64,000 nucleotides of DNA. Source: Gillisia lutea. GTDB lineage: Bacteria; Bacteroidota; Bacteroidia; Flavobacteriales; Flavobacteriaceae. The DNA lies in contig NZ_JAKGTH010000011.1 of the NCBI RefSeq assembly GCF_021568705.1, positions 1 to 64,000 of the forward strand, written 5' to 3'. The notes beneath the pieces were generated by a model. The model saw only the letters and a list, made by a program, of their open reading frames with translations, did no database searches and was not told where the DNA came from. The position numbers and the translations under genes are program-made. This document shows, piece by piece, positions 24,974 through 34,671 of this stretch (positions are counted from its first letter, which is position 1; each line of letters starts with the position of its first letter).

Positions 24974-27900
24974 AATTCATATTTATTTTAAAGGTTGTTC
25001 CTTTATTTACAGTACTTTCAACTTCAATTTTTCCACCTATAGCTTCAATTTGATTTTTGGTGATAAACAAGCCCACACCACGGGCATCTTTATTTAAATG
25101 GAATGTTTTGTACATTCCAAATAATTTGGTTCCATATTTTTTTAGATCTATACCCAACCCATTATCTTCTACCTTTAGAAGGATATTCTGATCATTTACT
25201 TCTGAAGAGAATTTTATGAAGCTTTTTCTTTCAGGAGACCTGTATTTAATACCATTGGTTAGTAAATTTAGTATGATGCTGTCTATATAAGCGTGAAGCC
25301 CTTCAATATTAATTTTAGGATCTACAGAATTCTGGATATTTACATTTGCATCTTCAGCTAAGGCAGAAACGTTTTTAATGGCCTTATCGATGGCATCTTT
25401 TAAATTGAGATAGACCATATTTTCTTTAAGCGAAGAGTTCATTAAAACCACTTCATTAAGGTGTGCTATTGTTTCTTTAAGGTTTGTAGAAGCAGTACCA
25501 AGCAATTTTATCATTTCATTTTCAGCAGCCTCAGGATTCTCCCTTTTATATAGATCTAACAGCATCGCAAAGTTTCCGGAATGTGATCGTAGATTATGAG
25601 ATACTATGTGTGCAAAATTCTTTAAGCGTAGATTTTGATCTTTTGTAACCTCTAAAAGCGACTTAATTTCATTCTCAGCTTTTTTGATTTCTGAAATTTC
25701 AGCTGCTACTCCCAAATAGCCTATTATTTCGTTGTTATCTTTAATGGAAGTTATGGTTAACTGAACCGGGAAATGTGTATCGTCTTTTTTTACATAGGTC
25801 CATTCTCGGGTATCATACGTTCCATTGTTAGGAAGAGCCGTAAACACACTAAAACCTCTAATATTTTTACCTAAAAGATCGGAGAGATCTTTACTTCTTT
25901 GGGTTATTTCACTTTTTAAATGTATGCTTTCCATGGTTTTATGAGAGATCATCTCCTCTCGAGAATAGCCCAATAGATTTTCAGCACCTTTATTAAATGT
26001 AGTAATTAGACCGGAAGCATTAGTTCCAATAATACTTACATATGCACTTGCATCCAGCAGACCTTCAAGTTTCGCCAGGGTTTCCCGTAATTTTTCCTCG
26101 GTTGCTTTTCTTTTTGTAATATCATGCATGGCCACTACAGCACCAAACAGCTCTCCTTCTTCCCCAATTAATTTAGATCCATTTACCGTTACAGTACGTG
26201 GAATTCCTTTTTCAGGGATTATTACCAATTCTTCATTTTTAACCGATCCGGTCTGTAGTGCTTTTATTAAAGGAATTTCTTCCTCACTAAGAGGAGTAAC
26301 TCCGTCGGGTTTGAAAAGTCCATAATATTGAGATAAATTAGAAGATGGAATAGATTGAACAGGTAAGCCATGCCAGTCTCGGGTAGCATTGTTAAATAAG
26401 GTCAAATTTCCATTTTTATCGCAAGACACTATTCCAACATCAATGCTGTCTAGAATTGTCTCTAATAAGGTTTGCCTTTCTTGATTTAATTTTTCAATAT
26501 TTTTTCTTTCTGTTATATCATTTTCAATAGCAATATATTTATAAACTTCTCCCACTTTATTGAACACCGGAGTTATATTTAAATGAAGCCATATAATACT
26601 GCCGTCCTTTTTATAATTTAGAATTTCCTGGCTAACATGTAGCTTATCATTTAAAGCTTTTCTAATGCATTCAACGTGTTTAGGATTAGTATCTTTTCCC
26701 TGAAGTATTTCTCCCGGTTTTTTATTTAACATGTCATCCAGATTATAACCGGTACTTCTGGTAAAACTCTCGTTTACCCAGGTGGTGTAACCCGCTGCAT
26801 TTGTAATTATTACGGCATTATTAGTTTTACTGGCAACAAGAGATAGTTTTTCAATTTCTAAAGAAGTGGTTTTTCGTTCATCAATGTCCTGAAAAAGTCC
26901 ATATAGTCTAACACAGCTTCCATTTTCAAATTCGCTTATCCCTATTGCTCTAACCCATTTTAGATGACCTTTAAAAGTGAATATCTGTAATTCTACATCG
27001 TAATTTATGCCCTTTTCAATAGCCTCGTCAATTACATGTAAAATAGTGTCCCTGTGCTCACCTTCTGGATAAAAATTTAATGCTTGCGCCATTTCAGGAG
27101 AATAATTTGGGGGTACCTCATGTATTTGTTTTGTAACCTTACTCCATTCAACTATATTCTGAACTAAATCTACTTCCCAGGTTCCAATAACAGCGGCTTC
27201 ATTACTTCTCTCTAAAAGGTCTTTGTATTTTGTAAGTAATATTTCATGTTCTTTACGTTTAGTGATTTCTAAGTGGGATCCCGTCATCCATCTTGGCTCC
27301 CCGTCTTTAGTCCAGTTTACAATTTTTCCTTTATCAGCTATCCAAACCCATTTTCCGGATTTATGTTTCATTCGTAGCTCACATTCATAAAATGGTATCT
27401 TACCATTAAGATGATCCCGAACGAGCTGTTTTGATTTTATAAGATCATCGGGATGTAAGAATTTATCCCGAGTGTTTATAGTGGTAGGTTCCAATTCTTC
27501 CAGAGTATAGCCAATAATTTCTGCCCATCTTCTATTAATAATAGTTTCTCCTGTTTGTATATTCCATTCCCATGTTCCTAAGTTGGTTCCCTCTATAATG
27601 TGTTTGAAACGTACAGTTTCCCTTTGTAGATTTATTTCTGAGATTTTTAAGTTAGATATATCAGTATGCGCTCCAAGCATTCTAATTGGCTTTCCTTCAT
27701 GGTTGCGAATAGCCATCCCCCGACACTGGATCCAGACTGTATCTCCTGATTTATGTTTGTATCTAACGGTTTGATTATATGGTATTGATGGATTCTCACA
27801 ATGAGCCTTAACCTGGGTCACCGCTGCTTCCAAATCATCTTTATTGATAATGTTTTGCCATGAAGCAGTTTTATGTGGCATATCATTGGGGTCATAGCCT

Positions 27901-28052
27901 AATGTGATCCAGAATTTAGGATTCATCCATTCATTTTCCGGATTTTCCAGATCCCAAAACCACATTCCATCTAAAGCAGAATCTTGAATGAAATCAAAAA
28001 TTGATTCATCTTCTTTAATTAGTTCATAAAGCTCTTTTCTAAGGTAATTCAT
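24960..28052 (-). CDS. Soluble multi-PAS sensor histidine kinase
   Basis: 1030 residues, no membrane helix. Six PAS domains in a row are visible (starting near residues 18, 150, 290, 410, 530 and 670), several with the PAC-type ending such as MLGAHTDISNLK and GSHLEITKRK. The kinase part at the end has the H-box around H819 (FAHIVSHNLRSHSGNF), the N-box (SIILNLLTNGIKYRS), the G1 box VEDNGLGID and G2 GVGLFITKNQI. It senses cytoplasmic signals such as redox, light or small molecules; which cannot be told. Partner is the receiver protein that overlaps its 3' end. Confidence 0.92.
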   Translation of the reverse strand: MNYLRKELYELIKEDESIFDFIQDSALDGMWFWDLENPENEWMNPKFWITLGYDPNDMPHKTASWQNIINKDDLEAAVTQVKAHCENPSIPYNQTVRYKHKSGDTVWIQCRGMAIRNHEGKPIRMLGAHTDISNLKISEINLQRETVRFKHIIEGTNLGTWEWNIQTGETIINRRWAEIIGYTLEELEPTTINTRDKFLHPDDLIKSKQLVRDHLNGKIPFYECELRMKHKSGKWVWIADKGKIVNWTKDGEPRWMTGSHLEITKRKEHEILLTKYKDLLERSNEAAVIGTWEVDLVQNIVEWSKVTKQIHEVPPNYSPEMAQALNFYPEGEHRDTILHVIDEAIEKGINYDVELQIFTFKGHLKWVRAIGISEFENGSCVRLYGLFQDIDERKTTSLEIEKLSLVASKTNNAVIITNAAGYTTWVNESFTRSTGYNLDDMLNKKPGEILQGKDTNPKHVECIRKALNDKLHVSQEILNYKKDGSIIWLHLNITPVFNKVGEVYKYIAIENDITERKNIEKLNQERQTLLETILDSIDVGIVSCDKNGNLTLFNNATRDWHGLPVQSIPSSNLSQYYGLFKPDGVTPLSEEEIPLIKALQTGSVKNEELVIIPEKGIPRTVTVNGSKLIGEEGELFGAVVAMHDITKRKATEEKLRETLAKLEGLLDASAYVSIIGTNASGLITTFNKGAENLLGYSREEMISHKTMESIHLKSEITQRSKDLSDLLGKNIRGFSVFTALPNNGTYDTREWTYVKKDDTHFPVQLTITSIKDNNEIIGYLGVAAEISEIKKAENEIKSLLEVTKDQNLRLKNFAHIVSHNLRSHSGNFAMLLDLYKRENPEAAENEMIKLLGTASTNLKETIAHLNEVVLMNSSLKENMVYLNLKDAIDKAIKNVSALAEDANVNIQNSVDPKINIEGLHAYIDSIILNLLTNGIKYRSPERKSFIKFSSEVNDQNILLKVEDNGLGIDLKKYGTKLFGMYKTFHLNKDARGVGLFITKNQIEAIGGKIEVESTVNKGTTFKINMNYEKN

Positions 28053-28316
28053 TATAGGTAACGGTAAATATATCTTAATTAAGATTTTACAAAGTAGGGG
28101 ATTATTCTAAAAATGTAGGTTTGTTATAAAAATAGGAATTAATTTCTAGTATTGTTAACAATCTTTTTAATTCTTACGATTAATATAAACAATTACAATT
28201 AATTTTAGATATAGAGTGAGTATAATTTTTGAAGATGGGTTGATGAAAGCAGTGTATTAGGATGTGAAAGAAGTAATTACTACCTGCTTTTTTTAAAAGA
28301 ATAGTTATATAAAAAA

Positions 28317-28416
28317 TTATAGAATCGCCCACCTTAAGCTTTGCCAGATTAGAGCTTCCCCTATTTCTCCAATGCATAATAGGCAGTTGTCCAAGCTAAG
28401 GTGAGCGATTTTATAA
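28317..28416. repeat. Large hairpin element in a 565-bp gene-free region
   Basis: The ends pair over almost 27 positions: TTATA (28317-28321) with TATAA (28412-28416), a G-T wobble, AATCGC (28323-28328) with GCGATT (28405-28410), one mismatch, CACCTTA (28330-28336) with TAAGGTG (28397-28403), and GCTT (28338-28341) with AAGC (28393-28396), plus TGCC/GGCA inside. It is in the gap 28053-28617 between two divergent signalling operons and could be a structured RNA, a small mobile element (MITE-like) or a protein-binding site. The remainder of that gap shows no gene. Confidence 0.55.
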
Positions 28417-28617
28417 ACCAATTAGCAGTTTTAATATTAAACGTTAAACTGATTTATGCCTCTAAGTAATGTCTTTAAACTGTTATTATAAAGTAGTTTG
28501 TGGTGAGTGATAGCTAAAATTGTCCGTGCTACTTCTTTTATTACCCGAATGAGCATTGCATAGAATAATTGTATATTTAAGACCCTCCATTTTTAAGCTT
28601 AAACTAATACTTGTAAA

Positions 28618-30576
28618 ATGAGGGTGCCTGCTTTGAAAATTTGTTTCCTAACAACTTTTATGATGCTAATTGGCAATGTGATAATTGCTCAAATTATATC
28701 TCATAAACAAAATCCTTTCTACAACAAAGTATTTGTAACAACCGATAATTTCGACTCCTCGTATTTAGATATTTTGGAAACGAATCTCAACAATGCTCCT
28801 GCCGATACTACCCGTTTTTCTATGCTAAACGATCTAGCTTATTACTGGCATACCCGAAATCTTAATAAGGCAATGACTTTTACCAATCTCGGCTTGCAGC
28901 AAACAGCCACTCAGAAAGATGAATTATGGAACGGTAGGTTTAAAATTACGCAAGGAGCTATTTTGCTAAGAATGGAAAAGTTAGATTCGGCGCTTCTTGT
29001 ACTTACTCAGGCGCGTCCCTTAGTTCATAAGGAGGATATTCCTTTTCTTAATACGCAAATAGGTTATGTCTTCGAACGAAAAGGAGATCTATCGAAAGCT
29101 GCAGATTATGCTCTTAAATCCCTTGATTTAGGTGAAGAACTTGATGATAAGAAAGCAATTGCGTTGGCTTATAGCGACCTGAGTAACATTTTTTGGAAAC
29201 AATCGAAATTTGATGAAGGTTTACAATACGGACTCAAATCGGTTAAGATCTTCGAAGAAAGAGGGATTCAGGATCTGGATTACGATTTTACACTATATGT
29301 GGTAGGCAATAATTACCTGGCCCTAGGGAATACCAGAAATGCATTAAAATTTTACAACAATGCTATTAGAATAGGAGAACGCTACGGTTTCTATAATAAT
29401 TTGAGTGATGTATATATTTCCCTGGCCGAATTGTACACTTACTTAAATGATTTTGATAAAGCTTCATTTGCGGGAATGCAGGCGGTTAAATATGCCCGGT
29501 TCCTGGATAACAATTTCATGTTGATGCGATCATGGCTTGCCATTGGGAAACTTCAGTTTCTGGAAGGAAAATATTTGCAGGCCATCGAGAATTTAACTAA
29601 AAGCATTGTGATTGCTACTGCTGATTTTGGTGATGAATATTATTTAAGTCAGGCTTATGAATATCTGGCGAAAGCACACGCCGAAATGGAAAATTATGAA
29701 AAAGCTTATATCGCTTACCTTGAATATGACAAACTGGTAAAAATGATATTTACAGCAGAAGCCGATGAGAGAATTGCACTTCTACAAACAGAATTTGATG
29801 TTGCGCAGAAAGAGAATACCATTCAACTACAGCAAGATCTACTTAAAAAGCAACAAATTCGGCAAGTCCTCATCAGTATTATCTCCGGCTTGCTTTTGTT
29901 CATCTTATTGGGGTTATACAAGATCACACGCGATAATAGAAAGAAGAATAAACTACTTCAACGTCAAAATCAAGAAAAAGAGTTTTTATTGAAAGAGATT
30001 CATCATCGTGTAAAAAATAATCTGGAAATAGTTTCCAGTTTACTTGCGCTGCAATCTTCACAAATTTCCGACCCCAATGTTGTAGATGTAATGAAAGAGA
30101 GTCAGCACAGAGTACAAAGTATGAGCATGATTCATAAGAAATTATATAAAGGAAAAAATCTTGCAGCTATTGAAATGAAAGATTACTTCATGAATTTGGG
30201 CAATTATATTCTACATTCTTTCGGCCTGGAAAACCGAGTAAATGTGAATTATGATATGAGTGTTTTAGAACTTGATGTAGAAAAGGCACTTCCAATCGGG
30301 TTAATTGTAAATGAGCTTTTAACCAATTCCCTTAAATATGCATTTCCTGAAAACCGAGAGGGTTCAATAATCATCAGTTTAAAGGAATATAAATCCAGAC
30401 TTCAACTACTTGTTAGCGACAATGGAGTAGGGAGTGAAAATATAAATCGAAAGAAAACGGGATTTGGAACACAGTTAATCGATTTGCTTACCAAGCAGTT
30501 GGATGGTAGAATGACGAAGAACATGACTTCTGGAACAACGCTTTATTTTGAATTTTTGTTACATAAAACAACATGA
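28618..30576 (+). CDS. TPR-containing sensor histidine kinase (HisKA_2 type)
   Basis: 652 residues. A signal-anchor-like N-terminus leads into TPR-like helical repeats over about residues 60-370 (for example AYSDLSNIFWKQSKFDEG, ISLAELYTYLNDFDKASF). A short coiled coil is followed by a membrane segment (LISIISGLLLFILLGLY, near 420) and then the kinase: LKEIHHRVKNNLEIVSSLLA with phosphoacceptor H463, NELLTNSLKYAFP and the ATPase end DNGVGSENINRKKTGFGTQL. The sensor part is thus periplasmic TPR repeats. The partner is the LytTR regulator that begins 2 bp after its stop. Confidence 0.92.
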   Translation: MRVPALKICFLTTFMMLIGNVIIAQIISHKQNPFYNKVFVTTDNFDSSYLDILETNLNNAPADTTRFSMLNDLAYYWHTRNLNKAMTFTNLGLQQTATQKDELWNGRFKITQGAILLRMEKLDSALLVLTQARPLVHKEDIPFLNTQIGYVFERKGDLSKAADYALKSLDLGEELDDKKAIALAYSDLSNIFWKQSKFDEGLQYGLKSVKIFEERGIQDLDYDFTLYVVGNNYLALGNTRNALKFYNNAIRIGERYGFYNNLSDVYISLAELYTYLNDFDKASFAGMQAVKYARFLDNNFMLMRSWLAIGKLQFLEGKYLQAIENLTKSIVIATADFGDEYYLSQAYEYLAKAHAEMENYEKAYIAYLEYDKLVKMIFTAEADERIALLQTEFDVAQKENTIQLQQDLLKKQQIRQVLISIISGLLLFILLGLYKITRDNRKKNKLLQRQNQEKEFLLKEIHHRVKNNLEIVSSLLALQSSQISDPNVVDVMKESQHRVQSMSMIHKKLYKGKNLAAIEMKDYFMNLGNYILHSFGLENRVNVNYDMSVLELDVEKALPIGLIVNELLTNSLKYAFPENREGSIIISLKEYKSRLQLLVSDNGVGSENINRKKTGFGTQLIDLLTKQLDGRMTKNMTSGTTLYFEFLLHKTT

Positions 30577-30577
30577 T

Positions 30578-31312
30578 ATGACCGATAAAACCAAAATATT
30601 GATTGTTGAAGATGATATGATTATTGCAGCTAATATTTCTTTACAACTTACCAATTTAGGGTATGAGATTACCGGAATTGTATGCAGGGGGGAAGATGCC
30701 ATTTTACACGTACAGGAGAATAAACCTGATATTTTGCTATTGGATATTCATTTAAAAGGGAAATTAGATGGTATTGAAACGGCAAAGTTGATCCAGTCCA
30801 AAAATGAGCTTTCCCTTATCTATCTTACTGCCAACAGTGATGACGCAACATTTTCTATTGCACGCGAAACGCATCCTATGGCATTTATATCCAAACCTCT
30901 CAATTTGTTAGAGCTTAAACGGGCTATTGAACTTGTTGAAGCCCAAGTGAGGAAGCATAAACAGGAAAAAGAGCATAGGGATCCTGAGATTGAATTTATG
31001 GATGACAGGATTTTTGTACGGCAAAATGGAAAAAGGATAAAACTTCTTCTAAAATTTATTCTCTATATCGAGGCTGAAAGAAATTATTGCAATGTGGTAA
31101 CAGAAGAAAAGAGTTATTTGCTAAGTAGTACTTTAAAGTCTATATCAGAACAATTACCTACGTCTTTATTTATTAGAGTGCATAGATCGTATGTAATCAA
31201 TATCTCCCGGTTGGATGTCGTGGCAGAAAGTCATATAGAGATCAAGAGGAAAGTTATTCCGGTTAGTAAGACTTATAGGGAGGTTTTATTAAAACGAATA
31301 AAGACTATTTAA
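30578..31312 (+). CDS. LytTR-family response regulator
   Basis: 244 residues from the ATG at 30578; an earlier in-frame ATG at 30548 lies inside the kinase gene and gives an atypical leader. REC domain with phosphoacceptor D56 (ILLLDIHLKGKLDG) and IVEDDM at the start; the C-terminal LytTR DNA-binding domain includes YIEAERNYCNVV and SLFIRVHRSYVINISRLD. LytTR regulators bind direct repeats upstream of their targets. Forms a two-gene signalling unit with the TPR kinase. Confidence 0.94.
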   Translation: MTDKTKILIVEDDMIIAANISLQLTNLGYEITGIVCRGEDAILHVQENKPDILLLDIHLKGKLDGIETAKLIQSKNELSLIYLTANSDDATFSIARETHPMAFISKPLNLLELKRAIELVEAQVRKHKQEKEHRDPEIEFMDDRIFVRQNGKRIKLLLKFILYIEAERNYCNVVTEEKSYLLSSTLKSISEQLPTSLFIRVHRSYVINISRLDVVAESHIEIKRKVIPVSKTYREVLLKRIKTI

Positions 31313-31319
31313 ACCACTA

Positions 31320-31862
31320 TTAGTGCTCAGGATTTAGAATGGCATATTCATAATTGTCGCTCCAGCCACATTTTAAAGGCAGTGCTTTTTTTCTTCTTCC
31401 TTCCCTGTGCATTCCAACTCGTTCCATAATTTTTAGCGAACCTATATTTTGAACTGCACAACCCGCTTCAATACGGTGAAGCTTTAAAATTTTAAAGCCA
31501 AAATCGACTAAGGCCTTTACAGCCTCTGTTCCATAGCCGTTATTCCAGTAAGATGGATGGAGTTTAAACCAAAGCTCGGCAGCATTATATTTCTCACTAC
31601 CAAGATTTATTGCCACCATTCCAATAAATTGTTTATTGCTTTTTAATTCAACAGCAAAGGTGAACCTTTTAATAGGAGTGTTATCCAGGTCTGCAAGATG
31701 GTCTTGAAGTATAGATCGGGTTTCTTCAATATTTTTTGGTATTCCCAAGGTGTTAAACTCATCTACCTCGGGTCTTGAAAGCAGTGTATGCACACTCTCC
31801 AGATCAGAAAGTGCAACTAATCTTAATTCTAACCGAGAAGTATTTAGATTAGTTGCTACCAC
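31320..31862 (-). CDS. GNAT N-acetyltransferase, RimJ/RimL type
   Basis: 180 residues with the GNAT fold: RLELRLVALSDLESVHTLLS at the start, FIGMVAINLG, the acetyl-CoA loop region HPSYWNNGYGTEAVKALVDF, and the RimL-type end HRIEAGCAVQNIGSLKIMER followed by VGMHREG. It acetylates an amino group (protein N-terminus or small molecule), with no way to tell the target. It converges on the LytTR gene with a 7-bp gap. Confidence 0.9.
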   Translation of the reverse strand: MVATNLNTSRLELRLVALSDLESVHTLLSRPEVDEFNTLGIPKNIEETRSILQDHLADLDNTPIKRFTFAVELKSNKQFIGMVAINLGSEKYNAAELWFKLHPSYWNNGYGTEAVKALVDFGFKILKLHRIEAGCAVQNIGSLKIMERVGMHREGRRKKALPLKCGWSDNYEYAILNPEH

Positions 31863-31896
31863 CTTTTCTGTTTCAAATTCAAAAATATAGAGTTAA

Positions 31897-33141
31897 CTAG
31901 CTTTTAGAGACACTTACTTTTTTCTTGTCATTAACATCTAAACTTACATCAACTTGATTTCTAAGAAGATCTTCAAAAACTTCCCTTTTTCTAATTAAAT
32001 GAGCTTCCCCTTTATAAAATAATACTTCAGCTGGTCTATATCTTGAATTGTAATTGCTCGCCATTGTAAAGCAATACGCACCTGCATTGCTAAAGCTTAG
32101 CAAATCTCCTTCACTAATTTCTGAGATACGCTTGTTACTGGCAAAAGTGTCGGTCTCACAAATATAACCCACCACCGAGTAGAAACGGATTTTACCGCCT
32201 GGATTGGAAATATTTCTAATACTGTGATTTGCACCATACAGCATTGGTCTTATAAGGTGATTGAAACCGGTGTCAATTCCTGCAAATACAGTAGAGGTAG
32301 TTTGTTTTATCACATTTACTTTTGCTACAAACTGGCCGGCTTCACTAACCAAGAATTTTCCAGGCTCAAAAGCAAGTGTCAATTCCTTTCCATATTCCTC
32401 GCAGAATTCGTGGAATCTTAAAGTCAGTTTTTCGCCCAATTCTTCAATATTGGTTTCAATGTCTCCTTCTTTATATGGAACTTTAAAACCACTACCAAAA
32501 TCAAGAAATTCAAGATCCTTAAATTGTTTAGCGGTGTTAAATAATATTTCTGATGCATATAAGAAGACCTCTATGTCTAGAATATCGCTTCCTGTGTGCA
32601 TATGGATTCCATTAATATTCATTCCTGTATTTTCTACTATGCGGAGTAAATGCGGAATTTGATGAATAGAAATTCCAAATTTGGAATCTATATGTCCTAC
32701 TGAAATATTGGTGTTTCCACCAGCCATCACGTGAGGGTTAATTCTTATACAAACCGGAACTTTTGGATGTCGTGTTCCAAATTGCTCGAGGATAGAGAGG
32801 TTATCAATATTTATTTGTGCACCTAGCTGTGCAACTTCTTCTATTTCTTCCAGAGAAACTCCATTTGGAGTATAGATAATTTGTGACGGTTCAAAACCCG
32901 CTTTTAGCCCAAGCTTTACCTCCTGAATGGAAACAGTATCCAGTCCGGCACCTAAGCTTTTCATCAGTTTTAAAATAGAGATATTTGAAAGTGCTTTGGC
33001 TGCATAATTAACTTTTAGTTGTTTTATTCCGGAAAACGCATTGGTTAATCGTTTGTACTGTCCAATGATTTTTTCAGCATCATATACATATACAGGGCTT
33101 CCAAATTCTTTAGCTATTTTAATTAGGTCTTGATCATTCAT
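31897..33141 (-). CDS. lysA: Diaminopimelate decarboxylase
   Basis: 414 residues, fold type III PLP enzyme; converts meso-diaminopimelate to L-lysine, the last step of lysine synthesis. Lys49 in KVNYAAKALSN holds PLP; the other signature parts are HMHTGSDILDIEVF, FLDFGSGFKVPY, AFEPGKFLVSEAGQF, ICETDTFASNKRI and SNAGAYCFTMASNYNSRYRP. The gene is alone; a TATTTTTG -7 box stands about 20 bp before the ATG. Confidence 0.95.
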   Translation of the reverse strand: MNDQDLIKIAKEFGSPVYVYDAEKIIGQYKRLTNAFSGIKQLKVNYAAKALSNISILKLMKSLGAGLDTVSIQEVKLGLKAGFEPSQIIYTPNGVSLEEIEEVAQLGAQINIDNLSILEQFGTRHPKVPVCIRINPHVMAGGNTNISVGHIDSKFGISIHQIPHLLRIVENTGMNINGIHMHTGSDILDIEVFLYASEILFNTAKQFKDLEFLDFGSGFKVPYKEGDIETNIEELGEKLTLRFHEFCEEYGKELTLAFEPGKFLVSEAGQFVAKVNVIKQTTSTVFAGIDTGFNHLIRPMLYGANHSIRNISNPGGKIRFYSVVGYICETDTFASNKRISEISEGDLLSFSNAGAYCFTMASNYNSRYRPAEVLFYKGEAHLIRKREVFEDLLRNQVDVSLDVNDKKKVSVSKS

Positions 33142-33161
33142 TCTTTGATGATTTTAAAATG

Positions 33162-33169
33162 CAAAAATA
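33162..33169 (-). promoter_or_regulatory. lysA promoter -7 box
   Basis: Minus-strand TATTTTTG, matching TAnnTTTG, 21-28 bp before the lysA start codon. The sequence around it is AT-rich, so a chance match is possible. Confidence 0.45.
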
Positions 33170-33271
33170 ATTGAGATTTTTAATTAGTTACAAGTAATAT
33201 AAAAATATAACACATTAGTGGAATGTGTTATATGTTCATAAAAAGTTAGGAAGATAGAAAATTAACCTGAA

Positions 33272-34444
33272 TTACGCTTCGGCTGTCACCGTTTCATTTT
33301 GTCTTTTTCGAATGATGATAACCGCGAGGGCTATAAACACACCACATCCGGCCATAGCTGCTCCTACTAAAGTAGCAGAAGTAAATCCAAACCCCATGGC
33401 TATTGGTAATCCTGCTAAATATGCTCCAGAGGCATTTCCCATATTAAATGCACTTTGATTAAGAGAAGAGCCTAACATTTCCGAGCCTTTTGATGAATTA
33501 ATTACCGCCATTTGTATTGGTGTGGCAATGCAAAAGGCTACCATTCCAATTAAAAATGTCATTATTAGAATAAATACCGGGTCGGTGGCTAAATAGGTAT
33601 TTACAACTAGAAGGGTAACCATGGTAAGCAACGTTATTATAACCGCAGAGATAGGTGGAAACAGCTCGGCTAATTTTGCGCCTAACAGGTTTCCTATAAC
33701 CATGCCCACTCCCGCAATTATCATAGCATAACTTACTACACTTTCAGGATGTCCTGCTACGTTGGTTATTAGCGGAGCAATATAACTATACCATGCAAAG
33801 AACCCGCCTGTTCCTATAGTTGTAAGTAGGATGACCATCCATAGTTCCAGCTTTTTTAATACCTTAAAATCTTTTCTAAGTCCTTCAGGTGATGATTTAT
33901 CCAGTTGCGGCATCCAAAATTTGATACTCAGCATTGCCAAGATTCCAATAATTCCTACCATAAGAAAGGATACTTTCCAGCTATAGGTATGTCCTAAGTA
34001 AGTTCCAAGTGGCACCCCCAGTACATTTGCCAATGTTAAACCGGTAAACATAGTGGCAATGGCTTTTGCAGCTTTTCCCGGTTTTGCGAGTTTCCCGGCT
34101 ACTACAGCTCCAATCCCAAAGAAAGCTCCGTGAGGAAGACCAGAGAGAAACCGGTATGCCAGCAAAGTTTCATAACTATTAGCAAAGGCAGAGAGTGTAT
34201 TGAAAAAAGTAAACCACAGCATTAACAACAGGAGGACTTTATGGGCAGGCCATTTCCCTCCAATCCCTGTAAGTAGGGGGGCACCCACAACAACACCCAG
34301 GGCGTAGGCCGAGATAAAATGTCCCGCCTTCGGAATACTAATATTTAAGGCTTCAGCAACATCAGGTAAAATTCCCATGATCACAAATTCTGTCATCCCT
34401 ATACCAAATCCGCCTATAGCCAGTGCAATTAATGCTTTATTCAT
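33272..34444 (-). CDS. MFS transporter, DHA1/AraJ-like
   Basis: 390 residues, 12 membrane helices, from the ATG at 34444 (MNKALIALAIGGFGIGMTEF). A TACTTTTG -7 box (34463-34470) overlaps the possible earlier TTG start, which rules that start out. MFS signatures include the GMTEFVIMGILP opening and HGAFFGIGAVVAGKLAKPGK. The subgroup (AraJ, YdhP, PbuE) exports sugars, nucleosides or drugs. The gene is alone, and the substrate is not apparent. Confidence 0.9.
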   Translation of the reverse strand: MNKALIALAIGGFGIGMTEFVIMGILPDVAEALNISIPKAGHFISAYALGVVVGAPLLTGIGGKWPAHKVLLLLMLWFTFFNTLSAFANSYETLLAYRFLSGLPHGAFFGIGAVVAGKLAKPGKAAKAIATMFTGLTLANVLGVPLGTYLGHTYSWKVSFLMVGIIGILAMLSIKFWMPQLDKSSPEGLRKDFKVLKKLELWMVILLTTIGTGGFFAWYSYIAPLITNVAGHPESVVSYAMIIAGVGMVIGNLLGAKLAELFPPISAVIITLLTMVTLLVVNTYLATDPVFILIMTFLIGMVAFCIATPIQMAVINSSKGSEMLGSSLNQSAFNMGNASGAYLAGLPIAMGFGFTSATLVGAAMAGCGVFIALAVIIIRKRQNETVTAEA

Positions 34445-34462
34445 TTCGAAAAAATTAAGGGG

Positions 34463-34470
34463 CAAAAGTA
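34463..34470 (-). promoter_or_regulatory. MFS gene promoter -7 box
   Basis: Minus-strand TACTTTTG fits the TAnnTTTG consensus, 19-26 bp upstream of the ATG at 34444. Confidence 0.55.
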
Positions 34471-34607
34471 AAGGAGAATTCTCGTTTTAAAGGTGAAAAT
34501 TAGGTTAAAACCACTATTTCGTTTTAGTGTTGTAAGGCCTGAAAAGCAATGAGAAAAAGGCTTTATTTGCAGCGATTACGTCTTCTGAAGTTATTCCCCA
34601 AAAAAGA

Positions 34608-34639
34608 TTGGTACAATACTATTACATTTGCTACTTTTG
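34608..34639 (+). promoter_or_regulatory. sucC promoter, -33 and -7 boxes
   Basis: TTG at 34608-34610 and TACTTTTG at 34632-34639 are 21 nt apart, as expected for Bacteroidota promoters. An overlapping candidate TACATTTG lies at 34623-34630. Confidence 0.6.
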
Positions 34640-34671
34640 TCAACCGTAATTAATACTGAAGAAAAGCAGAT

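Noticed and set aside
28180-28377. 65-residue minus-strand reading frame
   Set aside because: It starts inside the large hairpin, has no family likeness and its composition looks like translated intergenic DNA.
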